Shown: in pieces, positions 24,101 through 36,100 of the stretch
How the letters are laid out: every line of letters begins with the position of its first letter
Position numbering within the stretch: the stretch's first letter is position 1
Assembly (NCBI GenBank): GCA_963921195.1
Contig: OY992537.1
Coordinates: 205,120,581 to 205,184,580 of the forward strand
DNA: 64,000 nt
Direction: 5' to 3'
DNA from: Pegoplata infirma
Taxonomy: Eukaryota; Arthropoda; Insecta; Diptera; Anthomyiidae
Notes under the pieces: model-generated
Database searches by the model: none
What the model was told of the DNA's origin: nothing
What the model saw: the letters and a program-made list of their open reading frames with translations, nothing else
Position numbers and translations under genes: made by a program

Positions 24101-27100
24101 CGTACTAATTCCAAGGCTAATTCATCGGGTACAAGAGTTTCCGATATGCCATTTGTTTTCAAATAATATCTAGAAGCAAAACCAATACGTTCTGCTAAAT
24201 TTTGTAATTGATCTGGCAAGCGACGTTGTTTAACCATACCACCTTCTCCTACGCTAACTTCACATAAAGAAAAATTGGAACTGGGATCGTGTATGCCAAA
24301 TTCTTGTAATGCTAACATAACTACTTCATGGGCGGTGGTCTCTTTGTTGATGAGCAAATATTTACAAGTCTGATCAGCTTTAAATACTTTCAAAACATGT
24401 TCCGGATAGTCGGGTACTAAACTTCCCGTAGTTGAGACGGCCGATGGTCTATGAATAGAAGCTGTTAAATAATTACCAGGATTACATATATTTAAATTAT
24501 TAGAAACTGCTGTACATTCTTCATATTGCAAAGATGTCAAATCCGGATTTGATTGTGATTGATAGAGTCTACCTTGACCCAATGCTGATGAAGTGGCTCC
24601 ACTGAGTGAACCTGATTTATGTTTTTCATTACCAGCCATATTTAGTAAAGCATCACTAGAGTCATTAAGATTAGAAGCTTGTAAACCGGTAACATTTTTA
24701 TGTAATAAATTCATTTTCGCCAAGGCTAACTTCAATCTTCTTTTAGGAGCCAAAGTCATAAAGCCACTTCCTTTAGAATCGCCGCCTTGCAAACCATTTG
24801 AATCTTTTTTGCCGGATGCATTAACACTTTGTAATAGATTATTCATAAAATTTGAAGCCATATTACCGGATGATGACTGCTGTATAGGTGTACCGGGACT
24901 TGGTAAGCATCTATCAGTTTGATCTTCTCCGGGGGAAGTATGTAAAAGCATATCTACAGAACTTAAACGTACAATATGGGCACGATTTGCTGCAGCTGTA
25001 GTTAATTCATCATTTGTGGAGTCTGCTCGACCATGCAGCTTAGCTACATCATTTGCACAAATTCTCCGAGGACTTCTTAAAGATTTAGTCCCCAAATTGG
25101 CTGTATTACCATTTGCTGAATTTAAACCACCATTGGCGGTTAATTCTACAGCCTGCATCATTTCTTTGAAACCTAAAAGATTACTTTTTACAGTAATGCT
25201 TAAATGGGTACTACCCATTAATATTTCCAAAGCCCTTTTGCTAGTCACATGTTCAAAACTTTGGCCATTTACTTCATGTATCTGATCGCCTCTCTTTAAT
25301 CCAGCTTCTTGTGCCTTGGAAGCACCTTCAACATGTGAAATATAAATGCCACATCCTCCTGTAGCCACACAGGCTCCTCTCATTTCATAGCCTCCGATAA
25401 TTTTAAAATTTAACGATTCATCACGAGAACTTCTGGCTAAAGTACAACTTCTCATTCTAGCCTTGGCAGCACAGGCAATATGCAACAATCTCAATTGACT
25501 CAGTAACTTCTTTCTTTCTAAACCTGCTTCGAAAATTTCCAAAAATTCCATCATTTCATAATCAGCCTCAAAGTCAGTAAAATGATTATTAACCCATAGT
25601 AATACTACACGGGTAACACGATCTCGTATTTCCTGAGCAGTAGCATGGCAAGCAAATTTTGGTATTGTTTCTCCAGCATTTAAATCTGCCTCAAACCAGG
25701 ATAACAGTTTATCTGTAACTTCTTGTGAGTTTTTTATAAATATACGATGCGTCAACAGGAAATCTTCTACATAGAATGGATCGGTCATAGAATTTTCTTC
25801 TACCAGTTGTTGCAACAATCTGTCGGGTGTGCCTCGTATAACCACATGACCTCGTTTAGCATTGGATCCAGCAGTAGCAGTATTATTTGTATTTACACCT
25901 GGAGCATCATTGGTACCGATCTGTCTCAGTTCGGTAACCATAACCACTCGACCACCTTCATCTTCATGTCGTCGTATATTTTCCTCTCCCTGATGCTGTA
26001 TACGATAATAATCCGTTTGGGTTATACACACAAACTGACAATCATCACATTTTGTACGCATTACACCCTTGTGATATAATTTATCCATAGTGGGTAATAT
26101 ACCAAATGAATCACCGACTTGTAGTTCCTCTTTGTCGCCATTTGCATGATCGATTTCAACTACGCCATTAATTAAAACTGACCATGAATCTAGCTCCTCA
26201 CCATCGGACATAACAACAGTGCCAGCCTTATCGACAACAGCAAAAACCATGACCGAGCAGAGGGCTCGCCGTACGGCCAGTGTGATATTTGTGAAGGCCT
26301 TAAGACCTTGCGTGAATTCCAATAAAATTTCCACATCTTCTTCGGTACGTTCTGATGGGTCTTTTTCCAAACAATCACGTACTGCATCACGGACATTTAG
26401 ACTCTGGAAATATGAAGGTAAACACGAAAGATAAAATTAATTGAGGATAACATTAAAGAATACAGGTTTTTTAAAAAACCTCGTTTATTAAACTAAAAAT
26501 GGATGTTTTCGAATTTAAAGCCAAAAGTTTTAAAATTAAATAGTAATGTATGCTTTTATATTCCATTTGACATTTTAAAACTCCATTTGCAATTTAAAAT
26601 ACATAGATCAATTGAAAAAAGTTATTTCCTAACTCTCTTAGGGCGGATTACTCAATGAAAAGTTAGCTGCTAACTGCCGATTTAACGGAGCCTTATGTCA
26701 AAATTTGTATGAAAAAGTTAAATTTAACGGAGAGTTATTTTATAACGGAGCATTGAGTAATCCAGCCTTAGTTCAAGTGCAGGTCCATTTACTTCTCTTG
26801 GCATAAAATGCTTCATAATTTTAACAAAATATAAGAAAACAAGCGAAACCCCTTCGTTGTGCAATTGTTTAGTTACCCCTTTTTACCGTAAAAATTTTAC
26901 TTTTCATAATAATGGAGTTCACGTCAGAAATTTTAGTCTTGCAAAATTGCGCAATGTCAAAATTGCAACTTTTTTTGCTTGTTTATTTGTTCATAAAAGC
27001 AATTGTGTTTATATTAAAATAAATTGCAAATCTTTTCTTGCAACTACGCATCATATAAAAGGTAACAGAAAAATAAAAATTTTATTAAATTTTTTTTAAA

Positions 27101-30100
27101 AAAAAAAGTTGCAATATTGCACTGTTGCAAGGGTCAAAAAATTCTGAAGTGAATACCCTGAATATGTCTCTTAGATGTAAATTATGCTGGAGGATCCTTC
27201 ATGCTAAAATTTGAAACTCTGGGCTGTTTAGCTCAATAATTATAAAAATAGCATTCATTTCCGCCCTTTCACCCATTTTACCTAATTGGAACCAAAGTTT
27301 TATTAATATTATTATTATTCAAGGGAAGATCTAGCCCTTACGGCAGGCACTGTGCCAAGAAGTTTAAATTAAACTCTGTTCAATGTTCCTAATAAACATT
27401 ATAACCGAGGTTGGAGAAGCCAGCCTTATATCTTCAGAATTAAGTAATTCCCTGTCTAAGTACCGTCTTCTGATCCTACAAATTGCGACGCACTCGCACA
27501 ATATGTGTTGCGTTGTTTTTATTTCCTCCAGACAAAGACGATGCAGAAAGGTTTAAATTATGCAAGTGATAATTAACTTTATAATGTCCGGTGAGAAAAC
27601 CTGTTAGTAACCTAATATCACTTTTGGAGTGATTAAGAATACTGTCAACTATTCGACATATTTAAAAACCCGGTTTTTGAATTGCCAGGAAAACCGTTAT
27701 TTTTGAAAAATCGTTTTTCTGTTTTTTTTTAATTATAACCCGGTTCGAATAACCGGGTTTTCTGTTTTTTTATAAAGCTTCTGATTTTAAATTTTTTCTA
27801 TTACTTCAGATTTTAAAGAAAATTGAGGTAAAAATCCACGTCTCGCAAAAGTGTGGATTTTACATTAGAATTGAACATTTTTAACTTCGTCCTTCTTGAC
27901 ATAAACGATGAGTTCCGCACCGGTTTGAGTTGGCCAAATGACTGTCGGGCTTTGTTAATGCGACTAGAGATGTCGGCTTTGGAGCCACCGCTTTTGTCCA
28001 ATAAGCTCCCCAGGTAACAGAAAGACTCTACTTCATCAAGCGGATAATACTTGCACATTATTTACGTTTATTCGCATTGTTTTCGTCTTGCCGATATTTA
28101 TTTTTAAACCAACATGTGATGCTGTTTCCTGGACTAGTGATAACTTTGCATGTCTGAAAAGGTGTGAGTAAGTAGACAAATGTCATCAGCGTAGTCAAGG
28201 TCCTCCAGTCTGCCTTGGAGACCCCAGGTGACCCCTCTTCTATGGGATGTTGCCTTGTTCATTACTACATCGAGTACGCAAAAAAAAAAAAAAAGCAATG
28301 GAGACAATACACACCCTTGCCGGACACCGGAGTTGATGTTTATTTTGTTGCTAAGTTGTTTATCGTGAAGAATTCGATATGAAGCGTTTTCATATAGACC
28401 TTTGATGAGATTAATTACTCTCAAATTATACCTTTACATTCTAATGCGCTCCAAATGGCTGAGTGATTTAGGGTGTCGAATGTCTTTTCGAAGTCTATAA
28501 ACGTTAGGTACAAAGGTGATCTCCATTCTACAGATTGCTCTGTTATCACTCTTAGGCTATTAATATGATTGACACGGATTTGTGAGCACGAAATCTGGCT
28601 TGTTCCTTTCAAAGTTCAGGAAGAAGAGAAGTTGACAATCTTTTATTAATTATGTGAGCTATCACCTTGTTGGTCATACTTAAAAGCGTAATGCCTCTCT
28701 AATTTGTACGGACTGTAAGGTCGTCTTTTTTGGTAAATTTATGATAACTCATTCAGAAATTTCCTCTGGGAGGAGTTCAGTACACCAGTAGCGGTGTTCT
28801 ATAACTCTCGAATAGAAAGATTTCTCACATGGAACATGAAAAACGAAACAAAAACATCGTGAACCGGCACAAACCCTGACTTTTCGCATTCGACTGTTTC
28901 TGTAATTTTGTTATGCGGAAACTTTCTGTCAATTATGATTTTTTTTTTAAATTATTGGAAAGATGCGAGAAAAACTGTTTCTGTAAACCAATTGATCGAA
29001 AACTTTTGAAGTTGAAGTGTCAAAATCACTCGCATTTAAAAATGGTGCGACATTTCGTAAATTAAACAACTTTTGAGTTATATAAAATAAAAAACAATAA
29101 TTTTTTCAAGAAAATACCATAAACTAATATTATTAATGACATACTACACATTATTTTCATTTAGTTAATTTATTATTTTATTTTTGTATGCCAATATTAC
29201 GAGTGATGTTTAAAAAAAAGGAAATTGTGTTTTTTTTTGTTATGATTTTTATTATTTTTTCGCCTTTTACCTTTTTGACAGCTGATTTGGAATATTTCAA
29301 TAAAAATGCTGCCGTTTTCGCATTGATATACAGAAACAACTTTTTTCCAGAATCGAGAAACGATAGAATTTTTTGTTTCATACTTTTCGATGCGAAAACT
29401 TTTCGCATAAATTACAGAACACACCAATAGAATTGGTTTATAATAGGTGTGAGTAAATGGGCACTTGTTGTTGCGTCAATTTTAAGCAGCTTTGGGGAAA
29501 TGTTGTCCATACCAGGCGATTTTTTTTAACGATTTAATTGCTTCGCAAATTTCAATTGCATTGGGGCAGTCAATGGAGATATTTGTGTTTGTAGTGTGCG
29601 AGTCACAACTGCAATTGCCTGTGTAATGGGTACAGAGGACGATAACATATATGTCTGTTCCTTTAAACTTCTACAAGGAGCAATGGTCCAAAACAAGTTC
29701 CTTCCAATAATCTCGATCTACTGCACGATGTTTGATTTCATTCCAATTCACGTTTAATTTGGCGTTTCCAGGTATGAAATAGTCTACCTGTACGTCGGCT
29801 GCCTTGTGGGTTCCACTCTATAGCTTGCTTTCCTATATCATCTGGTGGTTTACGTAAAATGTGACCAATCCAGGACCATTTGTGCCTACGGATTTCTTGA
29901 TGGATCGGTTGTTGATTATTTTTTGACCACAGACGTATATTTGAAATTGTTAAGGGCCAGAACACCGGTAAATTTTTACGTAGACATTTGTTTATAAAAA
30001 CTTGTAAGGCTTGTATGTCTCGTGTTGCAGCGTTCCACGTCTCGCATCCGTATAACAAGGTGGATTTTACATTTGAATTGAACAGACTTAGTTTTGTACG

Positions 30101-33100
30101 CCGTGATATATATGACGAATTCCAGACAGGATACAACTGCCCAAGCAATTGTCGAGCTTTATTTATTCGGCTGGAGATATCTGCGGCAGAGCTACCAGTT
30201 TTGTCAAATATACTTCCTAGGTAGCAGAAAGACTACATCTTCATCTACATCTTTCTTTGCTCGTTATTTACGTTTATACGCATTGTCTTACCAATCTTTA
30301 TCTTTAGACCAACGGATAGTGCGGTTTCATAAACTAGTGTTAGCTTTGCTTGCATGTCGGAAAATGAGTGTGTTAAGAAGCAGTTGTCATCTGCGTAATC
30401 AAGATCCTCTAATCGACCTTGCAAACCCCACGTGATTCCCCTTCTATGGACTGTGGCCTTTTTCATAACGATGTCAAGGACACAATTAAAAAGCAATGGT
30501 GATAAAACACAACCTTGACGTACTCCATTTTTTACAAAAATGTTCTAACTAAGTTGTCTCTCATGTAGTATGCGACATGTGGCATTATCGTATAGTCCCT
30601 TGATAAGATTTATTAATTTGCTGGGAACTCCTTTACACAGTAATTCTTTCCATATAGCTGGGTGTCAAATGCCTTTTCAAAGTCAATGAACGTAAGGTAT
30701 AACGGTGACCTCCATTGCACTGACTGTTCCACAATTATCCTTAAGCTATTTACATGGTCGATACATGATTTGTGCGCACGGAAGCCGGCTTGTTCTTTTC
30801 TGAGCTCAGGAAGAACAGTTGTGGATAATTTTCTGTTTATTATATTTGCAATCATTTTGTTGGTCATGTTAAATAGTGTTATACCTCTACAATTTTTACG
30901 TGCTGTAAGATCCCTTTTTTTTGGGAGATTTATAATCACACCCTCCGCGAGATCCTCTGGAAGAGTTTCAGTTAGCCAGAAGTCTTTTATAACGGGCGCC
31001 AGTAATTGCCCACCAAAAAATACTGCTTGCCTACATCGAAGCAATGAATATGAATTGAAATCATGACTTTTCTTAAATATTTTTAGTATTTTTTTAAGTC
31101 ACTGCCATACTTTACTGCAACCGGTATGCAGGTTAGTATGCCAACAAACTCTCTCCCTTACTCTACTGCATACGGTATGCAGCTGTGTAAGCGAATGTCA
31201 TAAAAAACAACAACAACAAAAATCATTCGCTTACACAAGTGCATTCTTGTATGCACTGCTTCCAAAATCTCGATTATTTTTTGCTGGGTGGGCACTTAAT
31301 GGATCAGATGAAAGCAGCTTCGGTGAGATGTTGTCTGAGCCTGGAGATTTGTTGTTTTTTAGAAGTTTTATTGCCTCGAATATTTCTGTAATATCCGGAC
31401 TGTCGACGATAATGTTTGGATTCGGAGTGTGTGTAGCGCAACTGCATACTGGAGTAAAATGATTCCCAGGATTTGGTAGTTGTTCTTTGGATGTAACAAG
31501 TTGTCCAGAGTCGTCTTTCAGTGGTTTACCGGTGGACATTGTGTTGTTGGTCAATTTCTTTGCAGCGCGGTATAGATCTCTAGCGCGATTAGTTTCAGCA
31601 GCAGCCTGTGCTTCTTTAGCTATGTTATTGGCCAAATTCCGTATATCTCGACGATCGCTGCGTTTTACTTTCCGGTTAAGGTCGCTATGCATTTGTTGAA
31701 ACCTTGTTTTATCTGAGCGTGTTCTGCTGTTTCTTCCCAACTTCGATTTTTAGGACGATGACATGGTTGTAAAAAATTCTTCCCAAAGTTTAAGCTGTTG
31801 TTGTTTGGATATTACGAGTTTTCCATTTATTGGGATTACGTCCGAATTATTTTCGGTCATAGTCCCTTCTACCAATAGGGGGATTATGACCGAAATAATT
31901 TTGGTCATAATCCTCACAACTTTTTCAACTTTTAGTGATGTTACAGCGGCTAGCTTAGAGCTTCATGGGAAGTCTATTTGGCCTCTGCGTATTTTCCTAA
32001 TCCGGGGCCAATACCCCCGGAGAAGGTTGGCGGTCTGATTCAGGAGTCTGAATCTAGGGGACACCAGTTACTAGTGTGCTGTGATGCTAATGCACATCAT
32101 TCGATATGGGGAAGTACAGACACAAATGATAGAGGCGAATCACTTTTGGAGTTTTTGTTAAGCACTAACCTGTATATTTGTAACAAGGGTAGTGAACCAA
32201 CTTTCGTTACAAGTACGCGGCAAGAGGTTCTTGACGTAACACTTGTATCAGATACATTGTCTGATAGAATTGATGACTGGAGAGTTTTGGAAGACCATTC
32301 TTTCTCAGATCATCGCTACATTGAGTTTTTACTCAGGGGGCGTGCCCCGGTTGAGACAGTCTCTAGAAATCTGAGGAGAACAAACTGGGTTAAATATAGG
32401 GAAACTTTTTCTTTGCTTTTGGGTGAAGTACCCTTATCTGAACCGCATAGTTTGGCGGAAATTGACTGTCTGGTTGACCATATAACAAATGTTTGTAATA
32501 GGTGCCTGGATGCGTCTTGCCCTTCTGCAAAGCCTAGAGGGGAAAAAAGCCACCTTGGTGGTCAAATGAGTTGTATACGAGCAGAGATTCCTGCAGAAAG
32601 CTCTTTAATAAGGCTAAATTTTCAAGAGCAGACGAGGACTGGTCTGCACACAGGCTGCAACTTAAGAATTATAAGAAGATGATCAGAAATGCAAAATGTG
32701 ATTCTTGGAAAAACTTCTGCGGAAACATAGAAGACATTTCTGAGGCATCCAGGCTGCGAAAGGTTCTGGCTTCTTCACCTTGCACTCTGGGATACCTGAA
32801 AGATCTTAATGGGGTGTGGTCTTCCTCCAGTGGAGAGTCGCTGGATCTCCTTTTAAACACGCATTTTCTGGGCAATTCCATGACGCCGTTTCAAGCTTTG
32901 GAACGTTCTGACGCCCAAGCATCTGAAATTGCTTCGGAAATAATAAATATGCCAACATTAATCTGGGCGATAAAAAGCTTCAGGCCCTATAAATCCCCGG
33001 GACCTGATGGTATAATCCCGGCTGAGTTGCAGCAAGTGTCGGACTATATAGCCCCGTTGCTGTATAATCTATACACAGCATGCATCAACTGGTCGTATAT

Positions 33101-36100
33101 TCCTTTAAAATGGAGGGATACTAGAGTCGTATTTATCCAGAAGGCTGGGAAAAGTTCCCACACAGCTCCGAAGGATTTCAGACCAATTAGTCTGTCTTCT
33201 TTTTTGTTAAAGACAATGGAACGAATGACCCGAGGTTGCTTACGACAAAGCAACATGCATACAGCAAGGGTAGATCAACGGAAACAGCTCTGCATGAGCT
33301 CGTTGGTACCATCGAGAGATCGCTTTCGGTAAAGGAGTACACTATGGTGGCCTTTCTTGATATAGAGGGGGCTTTTAATAATGTCATCCCAGACTCGATA
33401 ATTTTGGCATTGACTAGGAGTAAAGCGTGGGATCGTTTTAATGGTGGAAAACCTACTTGCCAATAGACGTATAACGTCTGAATTTGGAGCGTCCGTCATA
33501 TCTCGATTTGTTAATAGGGCCACACCACAAGGAGGTGTTCTTTCGACGCTTCTTTGGAACCTGGCACTGAATTCAATGCTGCTATCTCTAGAAGCACGTG
33601 GTTGTCATGTTGTCGCATATGCTGACGATGTCGCGATAGCGGTAAAGGGGAAGCATCTGCCAACATTGAGGGACATTCTTCAGGGTTCTCTGAAAGATCT
33701 CTCTAAATGGGCAAGATAATGTGGTCTAGGAGTTAATCCAAGTAAAACAGAGCTTGTTTTGTTTACAAGGAAAAATAAGATTCCTGCTTTTGATCCTATT
33801 TCTCTGGACGGCACTGAAATCACCTTCTCAGATGGAGCCAAGTATCTTGGAGTATTTCTAGATAGGAAGTTAAATTTCAGGCGTAACATTGAGGAACGGG
33901 TAAGAAAAGCAACGATTGCTTTATATTCCTGTAAAAGGGCCATTGGAAAACGAAGGGGTTTTAGCCCTCAAGTCGTTCCTTGGATCTATATAGCAGTGGT
34001 GCGTCCAATTTTGCTGTATGGAATCATTGTCTGGTGGCCTGCTTTAGAAACAAAAGCGAACTGTGTCTTTTTCACGAAGGTACAGAGAATGGAGTCGATG
34101 TGCATCACTGGGGCTCTTAGTACTACACCTACGGCTGCATTAGAAATCCTCCTTCACCTGATACCATTGGACATTTTGGGTAGGCAGTATGCGGCTGCGT
34201 CGGCAATTCGACTTAATAGCACGCTGCAATGGAGGAGCAGCGATTGTGGCCATAGCGCGATCTTGAAGAAGATAACAAAAAAGAGGAGAGATTTCAACGG
34301 TGGTTTCTATAATTACCGGACACTGTCTTATAGGGAAGCACGCAGAGCGGTTAAACGTGCCTTCGAATGACTTTTGCCGAAGTTGCATGGATGAAGAGGA
34401 GTCGGAAACTATCAAACACTTTATTTGCCATTGCACTTTCTGGTCAGAGCACTTTCTGGTCAGAGATTTGCTTCACTGGGATCTAGGGAGCTGTACGATC
34501 TTTCTGATTTGTCGGATGTCAAAATTCAACATCTAAGGAGTTTCATAAGAAGCTCAAACTGGTTTAACGACAGGGTTGGTAGGGAAACATATTACGGTCC
34601 CGTGGTATCACAATGGACCTCAGAGTCTACGTGTGTTGACGTAAAACGTCAGCAGCCACTTACAACCTAACCTATCCTCACAACGGAAATGGCTATGTCC
34701 GTGGGGATTATGTCAATTCACCAATATTGACGTCACCTTTCATGGAAAATTTACAGAAACATCGGTTCACGAATTACAGAGAAAACGCATTATATGCATT
34801 TAACTTATGAACAATACACATACAAAAACTGTATATTAGGGTAGAATAAATTTAGCTTTTTTAGAATTTCGAAAACGTTGAGGTCGGGAATGTTGCCTTT
34901 TAGGGTGGATATTAACACACAAAAATATTGGACCTGTAGGACAATGGCTTTGGGTTCCTTTTTTGACTTGAAAATCGGAAAGTTCTGAACAAAATTAGAA
35001 ATTTAAACTCTAAAAATACACATTTAAATGTTAGAAATATAATTTTTGTTTCAAAAATTCTTGAAAATTATTTTTTCCCTTATTCAAACATTTTGAAACT
35101 TTCTTTTATATTTTTAAAGTTATTTAAATTAGTTTAAATATTTCTTTAATTTTTTTATAAAGAAATAAATCTAGCTTCGTCGTCATGTCTTATTTGGTTT
35201 CATTTTTTTTGCCATTTCACAGCTTTTGTTAACTAATTTAACTAAATTAACAACAAAATGTTTTTCTTTTTCTCATACTTCAATACTTCATTGCTGTAGC
35301 GGTGGTTGGTATGGAGTGGTATTAAAATCTGTAGGTCTGCGATAATGTCTTTGTATGGGTAAAAAATTCAGTTTCTTTATTACTCTATATTTAATACTGT
35401 TACTATTTTTTTTTTATGATTTTTTTGCTGTATTTTTTTACGTTCATTGTCCCACTTTAGGTTAATCTTATGTATGTTTTATACTATTTTTTACACGATT
35501 TATTATTATTTTTATTAATGCTACTTTTTTATTTGTCATTGGGCTGTTTTGTCGTTGTTGGCAGGGTGGTCGTTTAAATGGGGAGGGGTTTCAATCTGAA
35601 CAAAAATATTTTTTCCGTCCGACAGTAAGAGGTTGGTGAGAGTTTAAATAAAATTTATTTTTTATGTTTATTTACATTTTCGTTTATAACTTTTGAACCG
35701 CTGAAACGATATCTTTAAATTTCAAAATATTTTAAACAAAAAAAATTTCGAAACTAAAAAAAAAATTCTAAAAGGCCAACTTAAACCACACATAAAACTA
35801 TAATGCAGATGCAACTTTTCATCACTTAAGATTAAATTATGAAACATTTCTTTAAATAATTTGTGAAAAATTTTTATCAATAAGTTTAATTGATGGAAGA
35901 CATATGAAAACTTTTTTCAATGTATTTGGTAACTCAGCAAAGCATATCAATCATTTAAAATGTTTCCAATCTCCTATCCCCCATAAAAAAATCTGCCTCC
36001 GGCTTTAATTCTTGTATTTTTGCTACGATTATTTGTATATTGTTGTTATGTATGAGAAGTCAACAAAAACAACAATAATAACATCAACATATCATCACTA

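Noticed and set aside
23792..26434. Plus-strand frames opposite Gef26 exon 3
   Set aside because: Antisense shadows of the well-supported minus-strand coding exon.
29178..29430. Overlapping frames on both strands
   Set aside because: They lie inside a TIR-bounded insertion in a dead LINE and are Phe/Lys-rich artefacts.
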